Origin: Diadema setosum
Lineage: Eukaryota; Echinodermata; Echinoidea; Diadematoida; Diadematidae
Direction: 5' to 3'
DNA length: 64,000 nt
NCBI RefSeq assembly: GCF_964275005.1
Contig: NC_092688.1
Location: 47,547,748 to 47,611,747 of the forward strand
Part shown: positions 46,501 through 61,500 of the stretch, piece after piece
Layout of the letters: every line of letters starts with the position of its first letter
Position numbering within the stretch: the stretch's first letter is position 1
The notes under the pieces: generated by a model
Seen by the model: the letters and a program-made list of their open reading frames with translations, nothing else
What the model was told of the DNA's origin: nothing
The model's database searches: none
Made by a program: the position numbers and the translations under genes

Positions 46501-49500
46501 GACTCACTGGTACAGAAAAGGTTAATAAAAGATTTCTAGCTTGTAATGATTACAACCAAAGTCTTTAATTTGCTATCTGCCAGAGCCCCACTCATAAGGC
46601 CCTGTCTTCTAGCTGAGGATGCCCTTGAATTACAGCATGCAAGGAGAAGGGCATCAAGCGATTATGAAGACAGAGTGAAGATTTACAGGTATTTAAGCCT
46701 TCAAAAGCTTCCCACAGCTCTGTGCTTGCTTTTTCACATTAGTGTCACTGTTCTTTTGGGCATGTTTTCTTTCAACTGTCAAATATAGATATTTCACAGG
46801 GGCACATTCTCGTAGCTCCCCATCAAATTTTGGAAATCTTCTTTTTAGACATTTCATCAAAGATGTCTTTGAAACATATCTGTGAATGCTTGGAAATATG
46901 AAATTCAGACAAAAATATAATAATACCATAAAATTTAGCATGATTAGATTTAGATGAACAAAACAATAACAATGACTGCACTATCAAATTTTTTTTTTTT
47001 TCAGAAGAGGCAAAAGAAGAGAGATTTTAAAGGGATGACTTAGAATATAGAAAAACAAACCTGGATTTTGGTATTCCCAGGCATCCTGGCAAGGATATTG
47101 GTCCCCTCTACTTGGGCAATGGTACGATCCAATACTGTGATTTGGTCCTTGACTAAATGAGTGACAGACTGTTCCAAGTTCTCTCCAAATAGGTAGATCC
47201 TCTTGCCATCAGGTCTTGACACTGCAGAAAAAAGAAAATCAGTGAACATGAATACTATTCTTCATTACATTTCCTATGTGTTTCACAATGGTTTTATACA
47301 AAAGTGATGTAAGGTCCAAGAATTCAGCTTGTGGATAGGTTTGGGTTACCATTATGAACACAATAAAAAATTTTTCCCATCTGATCCAAAACACTTGATA
47401 ACAGTACAAAAGTTAACCATCCCACGAAGGTGATGTTGTTTAGACCATATAAAAAAGTTTTTAGATCAATAATTAAGTATGTCAAACAAAATAATACTTT
47501 CTGTAAATGTCAGAAATACATACAGTGGACTCCAGTTATAACAAAGTCTTCGAGACTGACAGTCTTTTTTTCGTTATATTGAAATTTCGTCATAACCTAA
47601 CAAGTTGACAATAAAAGACATAGAGTGGATAATGCTGTGGCCTGAATTTTTACTTCATTGTGACCAGAATTTCGTTATAACAGGAGTGCACTGTATTTCA
47701 TCATCAACAAATAAGTTATCTCTTGTGACAACTTGTACACATACACAAATATGTGACAAAAGTCTGGACAGCGATGGCCTTCCAGAAAAACTTCAATTTT
47801 ACGCTTCATGTTGGTAGGTCTATCACTTCCAAAATGTGTTTGGATATACGGTTACATTCTGAGAGAACTATATTTGGACAGTTGCTTTTCTACCACATTT
47901 TTGTTGCTATAACAACACCATCGCAGCCATGGGTGTGCACTGGTAACTTTCTTGTCATTTCATATGTTCTAAATTCAACACAGATGGACCTAAAGCTGAT
48001 TCCCTTTTCTTAAAAGAAGCTTCAAAAAGTTTCTCCAGCCATAGATCTCCAGTTCTCTCCATTTATGGGTCACAGACTGATTTCCCTTGGTTGGTGGTGA
48101 TGGGGGGGGGGGGGGGCACTATGTCTGAATGACATTTCCCTGTAATCTTGATCCTTGAAAAGTAACTCCATGCTTTGAGGTAGCATTCTGCAGAATGTGT
48201 GACATGAACACAAATTTCCAGCCCACAGCTTCACATAATGCAAAATAAATACACCGATGGATTTCCTGTCACTTACTGGAGTTTGCGTGCGGGGCGTAGA
48301 ATCTGGTGTAGACCTTGACCTTTGACTGTTGATACTTGAGTCGACACTTTGTCTTCTTCGAGTCTCTGCCTCCATTCAGCATCTGATCCGGCTCCGGAAT
48401 GCCACTGCATCACAAAGAGAAAACAAACGTGGCAACCATTTAGACATCTCACCCTCTAGCCTAGTTTCAAGTACACTACATATCTTAAATTAATACATTA
48501 GAACAGTCTTGAACTGAGACTATTCCCTAAATAAATAATGTCTATGCCATATTATATTTCATTAGTATGACATTCTCTCTGAAGGACTAGGCAGTGCCCT
48601 GCCTAGGGGTAGAATCCGCTGCTGCCAGGGGATTTGAACCTGGGACCTCATGATTGATAGTCAATAGTCTTGACCACTGAGCCACAGTTTCTATTAGGAG
48701 CAAAAAGGAAAATTTGCAAATCCAAAGAATGTTGGGTTTATTGATTTTCTTCTTTTCCTGGAACTAATATACTTCATATAATTGCCAGCAAATGCTCTGA
48801 CTAATATACAAACTGAAGTCTTCTAAGCAAATCCAGACATTACATTTACCCACCAAAACAAATGACTTTAGGGAAAACTCAGAGAAATAAACAACAGCTA
48901 CTGTAGTGCCCTTACAGGAACTGCAAAAAACAGTGAATCTATGAATAATTCCACAGTGGATCAAAGCAGATAAGAGAAAGACTCTTCCCTTACTTTTGCA
49001 AACTTTATAGCAGGAGTACAGACGAAATCCTATTGGTCAATCTTTCATGGGGCCAGGTAGCAATCATCCACTCTTACTATCATCAATATTTGAGGACCAT
49101 ATCGTCGTTAGTGTGAAGAGACCTTGTATTTCATTTTATGGTGAGAGTCACTTTTTTTTATTAATGGTAAGATAATCACTTATCAAAGTGGTGTCCTGTC
49201 CAAATCCTTGCTGTCTTACCCCACAATGAAGCCACCACAGCATGTCAAAGAAAGGCAATCCCATTTGTTACAGAGCTTTGGCCGCCATTTGTTTTTCACT
49301 CTATTGAACATTTGGCATTTTTTAGATACAAGGTTTTGTACAACAGACTGAGATATAAACATTTTGGCAATGAGGTCCTGAAATCAAATCCTGGAAATTA
49401 ATGTCCCTTGGTCAACTAAAAAAAAAAAATACAAATATAAACTGATGATACTTATACAAATATTACTCCTTGAGAGTAACAAATAAGTGGGAAGGAAAGA

Positions 49501-52500
49501 GAGAAAAAAAAAGTAAGAATGAGTTACAGAACTTGAATGTTTGGGATATTTTTCCAGCATCCAGACAGCCATGTTCCTTGATATGGTTGAAGGAACATAT
49601 TCAAGGCCACATGTTGCTTCTCAGCACTCTGTTAATGAAGAATGTAGTCTCTTCAAAGAGCTAAACCCTTGAAGCATGGCAGCTTTGTTTTGTTTTCAGC
49701 TACCAGCCCAAGACTAGAAACAGAGCTCTGCCAATGCCATTGGCAACTCAGTACTCTGTAATGTCTATGATATATTGTACATGTTTGTAGCAGTGGTTTT
49801 CAGAGGGTTAACAGTGGTTTGTTCTCCGACAGGTGGCACAAATTAATACAGGGGTATGCAGTCTCCATAGCCCAGAACTTGTTTAACTTGACATCTTTAT
49901 TCAAACTGCCAGCTATACGCCAATTCAGAATTACATGTTGTGCTTGAGCAGATAAAGGTCATTTTTAATGTGGTACACAACACGGTACGACAGAGTATAG
50001 TAACTGAATGATATCTTTATGCTGAAGTAGAATAAGATTTCCATACATTCAAAGAAGCTTGCTAACATAAAAGCAAGTTGGATTATGTAAGTGGGTGATG
50101 TCTAGCTTGGCAACTGTTTTGTTTTGATGGTTTAAAATTCGGGGTCACTTGAACCACTGAATGAATTAGCAATCTTAAGTAGAATACATCAGTGAAGTTT
50201 GAGGAAAATCTCACAATCCATTCAAAATTTATGAATTTTAAAGTTTCAGTGCAGCCATAGCTGGGTGAGAAGACTACAACAGTTTGTGATGTCACTGCAG
50301 GACAATGACAGAAAGAAAGTTTAAAGAGAAATTCACAAAATTTAGTTTTTTATGAATTGTACACATTCTCTAACAGGTAATAAAAGTCTTTCTGTTTTCT
50401 GAAAGAGACAAGTCAAGTGAACTTTCATTATGATAGAAAAATGAAAATGTTGAATTCTAAACATTATCTGTTTTTTTTTTTATTGCTGTCCTGCACTGAC
50501 ATCACAAACTGTTGTAGTCTTCGAATTGGCATCAAAACTGTCAAAATTCATAACTTTTGTCTGGATTGTCCAATTTTCCTCAAACTTCACTGATGAATTC
50601 TCCTAATATTACTGCATTCACTTCATCCACGCATATATATATTTGGGTATCATTCCCCTTTAAATCTTAACCACTGGTTTGTATCTAAACCCCTTCAAAT
50701 CAAGCCATTGATCCTGTATCTGAACCCCTTTAAATCCAACCATTGGTTTGTATCTAAACCAGTTTCCACTGTGCAAGCCAATCATGTTGAGTTAATGACT
50801 CACTCGTCTTGTCGACCCGCTGACACTTTCCAGCCCCGGATGGCGCTAAGCTTGGTGTCGGAGAGAGCCACCCTCAGCGGGAGTTCTGGGACCCACACGC
50901 TGAAAGAGGTCATTGCCGTGTGACCCTGTAGACTGACCTGGATGTCCACTTTCTCCGACCCTAACGTCTCCGAACCGTCCAGGTAGACACTACTGCAGCT
51001 GCGTCTCACCTTTATACATCAACAAAGATATGTCGTACAAGAGCGTGTGGTGAATCATTTCTGGAATATAGCTGTAATTGAATTTTTATTGAGTCATTAC
51101 TTGACTTAATACAACAATTGAAGTTCCATTATTGCTGCTCTAATGCAAATGAATGGTACATTAAATCAAATGCCATCTTGATTTTTATTTCATGGGAAAT
51201 ACAGCTTGCAAGCAGAAACATATCTTGAGATTTCATGTGAGACAGAAATAAGAGTGTCAAGAGCATTGACGTAGAGAGCCTTCATCGGTTGAGGAAAAAT
51301 TGTGACAGATATAAAGTTTGGTTGAAGCTTCATTTAGTTGTGATATGTCAAGACTACTGCCCTTTGGCAGCCTCTTCCACTCATACAATAAGTGAAAATT
51401 CTGTCTTCAGTCTCCACACATTGTGTATGTTTTTATTCCTTATCAATGAGCCATTCCTGATGTCTTTCGTTGCTGATGTTGGTTGACTTCCAGGTTAGAA
51501 ATGGTGATAGAACACCAGTGTGTTAACGTTCTGCTCTGCATGTCTGCAAGCAAACCCTGCCTCGCTGTGGTGTTCCATAGCAATCTAACAGTATGTCCTG
51601 ACCTATTCACTCTCTTCTTAACCCCTTGACAGCCATATTCATGCCAACGTGAACAAGCTACATGCCACATTCCACGTATCCAGTCAATCATCAAGCGGAA
51701 GTGTTAATGAAAGCTACTTCAAAGTTGTATGCAATGCAATGCAGCCAAATGAGTATCTAAATATGTGTCATGTATATATATAATAATATTTACACTATTT
51801 TTCTTCATATTACCTGGATACGCCCACACACACACACATACATGTACACACACACACACACGCACAAATCCTCCAAATCAAGACTCTGCCAGTGACATCA
51901 TCTGTTAATCGTTACTAAAGTTCTCAAAAGATTAACAAAAAGACAAAAAGACATTGGAATGCTTTTTCCATAGACTAAACACACCTTGCATGTTTCCCTG
52001 TAATATCTTTTGTTAATCATATTTGTAACATGGAAACATGCAATTTATACTCAGTCTAGAAAAAGGTGCATTCCAATGTCTTTTGTTAATCATATCATTA
52101 GTACTTTAGCAATGATTGACAGATGGTGCCACTGGTAGAATCTTTGTTTGGAAGGATTTTTGTGGGTGTATGCAAACAATCTGAAGAATGATATAAGAAC
52201 CATTATTACAAAATTTATTGCATGAATGTAGATATTCATTTAGCCATAAAGTGATTTTGAGGGTATCATGAATCAGCACAAGCCTACAGGAATTTGCATT
52301 ACATAGTTCCTTGATACACCGGACTTGACTTACTGTACTCATCAAGAACCTTTTATTTCTTGGTGAATTAATAGCTGATATAGAAAAAAAAACACCAAAA
52401 ATAAACCCCGACCAGATATACATCTGCAGAGAAGATCCATAAGCATCTCTGCACTAGCTGTGTTATTGGTTGGGGACCAAAGGATTAATGGAGATGGTCC

Positions 52501-55500
52501 TTAACCCATTGAGGACGAATCTCGAGTATACTCGGGCAGGTGTCTATGGGAAATGCATGTTGTAGCAAAATCAAACCGTCCTCAACAGGTTGAAAACCCT
52601 TTCCTTGACATTTGCTCAGGTGACAAATGCTCCCATGAAATATCTGCACGCTACACCAAACATAAATTCTACCCACAAACATAACCCTAACCCTAACCCT
52701 AATCTTCATATCAAACTAAACCTAAAACCCTATCACAATGCTATTCCTAACCCCAAGTCCTTGAGAAAATCAGACTGGAGCAATTGTTGTGGGATAAAAT
52801 GTTGTGTCACCCCTTATACCACGCTATGTGAGGAGTGTTGTTCAACGATTCCCCCGAGATGAGAAAAAGATGGCCGGTACCTTCAAGACTTGTGTGTCCT
52901 CGCTGTGACATCTGGCATGACCGGTAGCATCCATGACATCACCCACGTGGGTCACGACCCCTACAGCCAGGGGGATGCTGACCTCGCGACCTGTCAGGAT
53001 GGCAGTATTGGTCATACTCGTCTCCTGTCATGGGAATGAAGACAGAAAAATGTCAAATTTTTACAGAAGGTGTCTAATACATCATGTCATGCCAACAAAC
53101 CATACTTTTCACTAGATGGCCACATTTGATACTGACATTACAACAACAACAATAACAAGAAAAATCTTATCTTGAGTGAACCCACAAAAGAATTTGGTTT
53201 AAACAAATATACCAGAACCAGACATGCCACATTTTCAGCCTAAATTTCTTGCAAAATTCAAAAGCTCTGCAAGCAACAGCTATACTCAAAGAAGAAACGC
53301 AAGTCTGCATATCTTTGGTGGAGCATGAAGAATCTGATTGACCTATCAAAAAATTTTAGAATTAAACTTTGACAGAAACTCCATTTTTGTCACAGCCTAA
53401 AACAATGTTAAGGTAACCTTGCGCATCATGTAAAAGTTAACAGAGCCACATGGAGCGTATAGGAAACATTCTTATCATCTGAAACTTGAGCTTGTCACAC
53501 CTGTGCACAAGAGTTCAGCAAACATTCTTATCTTAAAAGAAATATATCTAAACATTTTTTGGCAACCATCCTAGTGAATTAAAAAAAAATCTTTATGGCT
53601 GCCAATACACAATAGACTACATTCAGAGCTGCTATCTGTTTCTGACTTTCGTGCAAATACTTTCTGCATGGTTGGCATCATGTTTCCACAGATGATGGTC
53701 CATGCATGAATGATGATGTTGATCAAAACTGAACAGCATACGACTGCCAAAAGATAATAGTTACATTGACACGCAAGTTGCCAAACTTGAAGTTTAGGTC
53801 GAAACTAAAATGTTGATGATTAGCTCCACTTTTGAATTCACGACGCGGGTTCACACGCACACCTAAACTTTAAGATAGCACCTGTGTGTAATGCTGGTAT
53901 ACACTCAGAGACCTGACTTGTCTTTCTCATTCAGCACAAAGGAATAAAAACTAATCTGTGATTTCCCTGTGAAAACCTCATCAGGTTGATAACCAAATTT
54001 TTGTTATCCTTCCTTTTTTAAATATAAATTTGTCTTTGTGGTGTTCCGAAAGACTCATAACATAATGAGTGCCTTTCTCCATGACATAACAAGTGCACAA
54101 TACTAAAAGCATTTACATGTGTTTAACAATAATGAAATTCACATGTACAACAACACATTTTGAGATTTTTTTTACTTCTCTTTGTAAAGTAGACATGTAG
54201 AAAAAAAAAAAAGATTATTAAAAAATATGCATTTTAATACTCCATAACTTTATACGAGCCTGAGAATTTTTGAGATGCAGATGATGATGACAAGGAAGGG
54301 AAAATTATCACTAGAAGAAGCAGGAATGCTCTTTAAGATGTTCTTTAAAACCTTCTTCTTCTTTTTTTTAATCATACCAAAACATTCATACTGGATATGC
54401 CACAGCTGAAGCATTGTTGATGATATTTGTATTGGGCATATGCCAGCTGTAAGTGCTTTCTTCCCTAGCTGTACTAGAATTCATCTAGTAGGATCCAATC
54501 ACTAATTTCTACAAAAGAAGCCATCTTGCCATGAAGCCAGACATACCAGAAAAAATGGAAGAAAGGAATATAACAATACATGTTTTCAACTGCATACCTC
54601 TCAAAATGTGTTTCTTATAGCAGACAATATTCCCAATGCATTTCAAGGATACAGCTTAGGTTTTGTTCCCTTTTTCCATGAATTTATTACTTGGTAGAAC
54701 AATACTACACAGCTCCTCTAATGTTGAAAGAAACAATGAAAATGAGTTTAGGTGCCAACTGCCATTTTCCCATGACCCTACGTAAAATAAAAAAAAAAGA
54801 CAAAGTTTGATAAGCTCCCCCCCCCCTCCCCAATATGGAATTTTCTTCCAGATGATATATTTTGAAAATGTTGAATATTGAATGTGGAAACTGAATGAAT
54901 CTGATGAATATCTCTATGTTGCTTTCCACAGTTTTGCTGTCAATACCCATTTCTATAATCTTAACTCCCTTATGGGCAGATATCTTTATTTCCAAATCAC
55001 CAAACTGATATCTGTCCAACATATGAATCATACATTTATTACTGTTTATACACATAGATTTTAGATGTTATAGTCAAAGTGCATTATTCATAACAGAAGT
55101 TATTACATATCTTAGACTTGGAAGTGCCTTAAAGAACTATAAGAAGAAACCTGAAACTATTAAAATGATACTTATGTCCACTGATGATTAAATAGTTTCA
55201 GTTGTAAAGACATTTTGTTGTCAAATCTACAAGTTGCAGTCCTCTGCTGATCAAAAAGCATGCTGATACAGTTAAAAAAAAAAAAAAATCTAAAGATGGT
55301 ACTATGTCACTAACATAATAATAGAACAACAACAAATTAAAACAACTCCCCAACCTTCCCCTCAAAAAGAAAGACCCCCCCCCCAAAAAAAAAAAAAATA
55401 AAAAAATAAAATAAAATCATGATTCTAGGCAGGAGATGCAAAGTCATGCACATTGCTTGACCAATCTACAAAAGTAAACCAGTGATGACCTCTGACCTTT

Positions 55501-58500
55501 GGGATGGGAACCACGGCCTGGATCCAGCTATCCGAGGTTGTGATGTCCGTGCCGAAACGGGACGCCCTCGCCTCCCCTCCCAGGTTGCAGTCAATGCGCC
55601 AGTTGATGACACGCGTGGTGGCCGTGTCGTTCAGCACTTCAAACTCAATCACAAACAGCAGCGGATTCTCCTCCGGGCTGCCATCGTTTGGTGAGACGCA
55701 GGAAAGAGGTTGCGGAGAAAAGGAAGAGAGGGGGGATAACAACCAGACGAAAGAGAAAAAAAATTAAATAAACAAAAGTGAAGAGTCAGAGATGAGCACA
55801 AAAAAAAAAAGACAAAAAAAGAAGTGGAGACATGCACTGGTGTAGCTAGTCTGAATCAAGCAGACTTCTGCTGATTGCTCTATCAGTTTTAAGTCAAATA
55901 AAAAATCACACAGATAGGATTTGAGATTGTCGTTCATTTCAGGTTGAATTAAAGGTACTGTTCACCATCGGGAGATGTGATTTTAAAACTGTTCGAGTTA
56001 TCACATTTGATGCATATGTGTAGGTCAGTTGTATCACATAATTCACAATACATCCTATCAAATAAAAATTTTGCTAAAAAGCCTAAAATAAAAAAGGAGA
56101 TATGACCATTTTTCTCACTAAACCATAACTGTAGACAGTTTAGTGCAAAGACAATTTTATTGTAACTGTTGTTCACATTTTGTATATTTAACAATACTTA
56201 CATTGATTATACTGATTCACATTTTTATGTTGGTTGTTTCTATCCCTAACTCACATTTTAGAACTATTTTGAAGCACTAAAGCTGGGTTTTTGTTTAATC
56301 TGCAAATAGTAAATAATGCCTTTAAAATTGGCTGTGAGACTGATTGGATCTATTCCAGGAGACTAATGAAACAATCCCCCCTGCCCCCCCCCCAAAAAAA
56401 AACAACAACAAACAAACAACCCACCAACCCAATAATTAGACATAGCTAATTCCCATTAAGTTTAACATGATAAATCAACAGCTACATATTTAAGTTTACA
56501 TAATGATATAATACACATTCAATAACACAATTTGATCTATTAAAGTAATATATCATTTCCTGGAGAGAAATTATCTTCACAGTGTATCAAATTAGCACCT
56601 GTTGGATGGTGTGACTAATCAGACGTGTATATAGGTGCATTCATATCTAAAGTGAAATATTGTGGTATTTCATAATGTGAATGCAAATACGCCATGAAAT
56701 ATACCATGAAATACACTGCATAATACCGTGGTATATATACCACAGAATATTCCATGAAATACCCTGCACAATACCGTGGTATCTACGGTGGTAATTCAAA
56801 CTTTGCATGAAATATGCAAGCAAGATTTCAGTGTTAATTGCATCATGAAATTACAATGATGTACATCAATCATACAGCAGTGTGTCTCTCACATGCCCTT
56901 ACACACTACCTCACTTGAATATATTTGCATGCGTAATGCTTACCAGAAATACCTCAGTATTTTGTTAATGAGAATGGCATCTGGTGATTTACCGTGGCAT
57001 CTATTACCGTGGTATCTATTACTGCGGTATCTTGCAAATGAGAATGGTGCCAACAAATTAAGTTGGTGTTTATCACCGCGGTAATTCAAATGTGAACACA
57101 CCTCATGAGAATCGAAAATAATCCTATGGGAGGGATTAATGGATGTGGGTTTTCAGGCACACATGGAGCATGGGTGAGATGGGAGGACTATCTCACTGGT
57201 TGGTACAAACCAAATGCTGCCAATTTTACTTGGGAAGTCTTTGTGAGTCTTTCAGGGAAATGGACACATTTTGGGCATAAAATATCACAACCACTGACCA
57301 GGTATTTATATGCCCATCCCACCATATTGTTTGTCAAGCATAAGGTAGCAAATATTTAACAAGCAAAAGAAGATAGTGTCTTATACAAGAGAAATCTACA
57401 TTTTGATGTAAAAGGATTGAAAGTATAATTTAAACTTTCCTGAAAATTGAAAAGGAATTTGTATCTAAAGATTCTGAAACATACCAAGGGGACCACGGGT
57501 TCATAAATGTTAATGTTTAGGTAATAGTACAGGTGCAGTACAGGTGAACTCAAAAACACTCAAAACTTGAGCAAATTATGTGAATATTTCACCCTGAAGA
57601 AAATGCCACTAAAACTGAAATTATGCCATACCTAACCCTCCCCCCCCCCCACACACACACACAAAAGAGCATAACAAAATCAAACTTTAAAGTGAAATAA
57701 TAGTTCTTGAATGAATGCAGAATGGTCGATTTTTGCTTTAGAATAAATCATATGCACAGGAAATGTGTGAAATAACACTGTCAACAATTTCAATTTGGTA
57801 ATGACATAATTATGAAAAATATTAGTCAAAAAGGTTTTCCAGAAGCACCACAATCTCAGAGCATTCCCAACTGTGTGGTTGCTATGTATTTTTTTTTTTA
57901 TTGATTATATACAAATTGGGCCACAGAAATATCCACTGATCTTCCGTGAGAGAGTGAATCACATGCAGCTGATACGATTGATAGAGCACGGTCGATCATC
58001 ACAGAACATTCTACCTACTCCTAGTATACTACTAAAAGAGTTTCAAGTATCAAGTTTGCAGCTTTCTTTCTTTTTTTCCTGAATTTTCCCTCAGCATCTT
58101 GAGATACCCAGCCTCTGTTGTCACCTCACTCATTTCTGACTGCATACCTGCCAACATTTCAAGATGAAATATCTTACTCGTGGATTGCAAAAATCATATT
58201 TTATATGCAAACTGAAGTTAAAAATCTTACGTTCGGTCAAATCTTCAGAAAATACACATGAAAGGTATCTCTAAATATTTTTTAAAAATCTGATTTCTCT
58301 GACAGAAAATCTGATTTTGCTATTTTTACCGTAAAAAATCTTACTGAATCTGATAAAATCTTACTAGTTGGCAAGTATGTGATTGGGCCAACACTTGACT
58401 GCAGGGACATAGGAGTATGGTCATCACAAACTTTGTTATCCGCAAAATATCTGCGAATGAAAAAAATTCCAAAGTCAATTACTGTAACCGCTGCAGCCAA

Positions 58501-61500
58501 CGTTCCGTGGCAAAGTAATTTACCTGACCCCTTATCCCCCTCTCACTGGCACACTGCCGAGGACTACGCATCCCAGCAAATAATCGCTCACTCTTCACCT
58601 GGCCAGGACGAGGAAAAACAGATGAAATGAAGAAGAAGAAGTTTAAGAAGAAGGGACAGAGAGAGAGAGGAATGGTTGGTGAGCTCTGATTGACCCCTAC
58701 TGTGAAGCCAAGAGAGGCGGGTCACCACGCCTCTTACTCCTCTTCAGGCCCTCTCCTTCTTCTTACCCCCCCCCCCCCCCCCTTCCCCCCATCCCCCCAC
58801 CCTATCCCCTTTCCACTCCTCTTCCACCTTCTACTTGAGAGGTTTTAGACTTTCAAAACAACTAGTTCATAATTACATATCTCAAGCACAATTCTTCTGA
58901 ACAATATTCAGTCAGATTCATGGAGTGTTCACATGATACTTCGGAACCATGTTTAGAGCTACAGAGTGTTCAGAGATTGACGGCCAGCGCATGCGCACAC
59001 AGACATCTTATCCGTTCATGGATTTGAAATTTGTGCGCATGTATTGTGTGAGCATTCGCTGGCCGTAGTATTCAGTGTATGTAGCTCTCCCAAGGTCCTC
59101 TCGACCGAGTCACATTCAGTCATCAATTCGAACAGAAAGGGACTATTGGCAGAACCAAACGTTGCCCGAAGCCTGTTTTCAATACTTCAACTTAATTGGT
59201 AAGTCTTCAAATTGAAGAAATTTTTGGATCCTAAGTTGATATTTACCCGCGATACTAAATCTGTCATGATCCTGAATGCTACAATGCGAAGCCCCATTAC
59301 ACTATGCGTATGGGGCTGCTGGTCGCAGTTAATTGCATGATTACTAAGACATGAGAGCACTTTGGGGCGAGTAAGTCTCACAGTGTTAGTTATATGAAAG
59401 GTACTTTAACCTGAAACACAAACTAAGACAAGGAAATTCAGGGAAACTTTTGAGGTACCAAAACTTTATATTATCTTTAATACATGTATGGTCAAGTTTT
59501 ACCTCATTGTGCTCGAGAGGTCAACCTGTCCATTGTCCAGAATTCTGGCAAAAACTTGGCTAATAAACACAGGTAAGCTGTGACTGTCCAAACATGACGT
59601 GAAAAAACATCATTGTGAGTAACATGGGTTCAAGTTAGCTTGTAGACATCTATACAAAATTAACTTGACTTTTAAGAGCATTTTACGGTGACATGTTGCT
59701 TGAAAAATTTACAAGCAAGTTTTTTGGACAGTCTAAAACTGCTCATAGATTCCTCCTCTTAGCATCCAATCAGTCCAATCTGGGTCAAGGAATGTGGACT
59801 ATAAAAATGATCTAAATCATCTAAATCTCATTAATTACCAAATCACCCAGACAGAGCACTGTTTCTAGTGTACCGCAGGTACAATCAACCAGTGCAGGCA
59901 TCCCCTAACCTTGGGCGTATTATTCTTCTTACAAATACACTGTAGCTTCTGCACATTCTATTTATGTCCATTTATATAAAACTGAAGATTTTTAGGGCGA
60001 ATGTTGGACAGATTTGACATACAGCCTCATTCTATCCTGCCTACTCACATAACAGTAAGCAGCAACTTTTCGGGTTGGTCTTCATGTTTTTGATTTTGCT
60101 TTGTTTTGTTTTGTTATTCATTTTGGAAGCATATGGGTGATGAACTGAGATGCTAGGATTTTTTTTTTTTTTTTTTTTGGGGGGGGATCAATCCACATTC
60201 TACATTTATTTAAATGTCTTGTACACTTCATGCTAATGTTAAATCAGATCATTTTTTTTAAAGGGGGGGGGAGGGTAAGAGGAGGGGGACACAAATTTCC
60301 ACATTTGTCATTCTTTCTTCTCCTTCCTGTTTCACAAAATTGGGGCAGAATTCTGATCCCCAATCCCACCTAATATTACCTTTCAATTTCTCTCTCCCTC
60401 TGATCTTCTTTCTTTTTCGTCACTCTCCATCCACCACCATCTCTCTCTGTCCCTTCTTGTTTCTTCCCTTCTGTCAGTTCCCATCCTCTGATCTCCATCT
60501 CTCTCTACTATAAATCATCTAACTTCCCGCCACCCCTCTCCCTGTCTCCTTCCTCTCCTCTGTTCCTTCATCTCCCAATCTCCCAGCGGCCATCTCCGAT
60601 ACCTCCCTCCCAGCCACAGATCATGTGACTTCAATTACCTCTCTCTGATTGGCTCGGCTTGGGTTACGCCGATGGGGGAAACTGAGAGCTGGCCATTCCT
60701 TTCTTCTCTCCCCTTCTCTCCAGTCATCCTCTTTTTTCCCCTTTAAAATACCGTATTATTCATTTCTTTCATAGATACAGGTACTTTTTTTTTTTTTTTT
60801 AATTTGGGGGGGGGGGGGGGAGGGGGGGGGGGGGGGTCGGTAGAAGCTGGCAGCAGTAACACAGACCAGGTGAGATGTAGTCTCTTTATACAGCAGGAGG
60901 TGTTTGGGATGATACATCTTAAATTAAGTCTCTGAAACAAAATCATTAGTGACTAAATATTTGAAGATAGGTCTTGGATGAACCTATAGCTACTCTACCC
61001 ACATAAGTGAAAGACTTTGTCGAAGGTTGCAGGTCTCCTAAATCATTCTAAGTAGACCTATCAAAGATGATAAATTGGGGTTTTCCCTTTTTCTAGTTTT
61101 CATCTATATAACTATTTTGCCAGGTAGGACCTGCTTTCCACGTGAATCCCAAAAATTATTTTCATGAGAAACTACTAGTGCTGGATTCTACCTCACTGAT
61201 TCCTGCATGTTTGTCATGGCTTAACAAATATTACCACAATGCTCCTATTAAAGCTAACCCAAACTGAACATCCACTAGAGCTGATATGTAATGTAAAGAA
61301 AAGCCCAAACAACATCTCTACTTTTCCCACCTCCACTGCCCCGCCAAGCTCCACGTTGCTATGGAAACCATCCATATTCATTGTTCCTCTTTGATGACCA
61401 TCATCAATTCATGCTGGTAATTTTGTATTTGGATTCTGGCAAACGCCAGCTCCACAAATTTTCATCGAGAAACAGCTAAGCAAAGATTCCTCCAGTGAAA

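Noticed and set aside
48600-48690. Possible tRNA gene on the minus strand
   Set aside because: The cloverleaf acceptor stem does not pair; a SINE fragment is more likely.
55482-55767. Two overlapping plus-strand frames
   Set aside because: They are antisense to a TMEM132 exon that has family matches on the minus strand.
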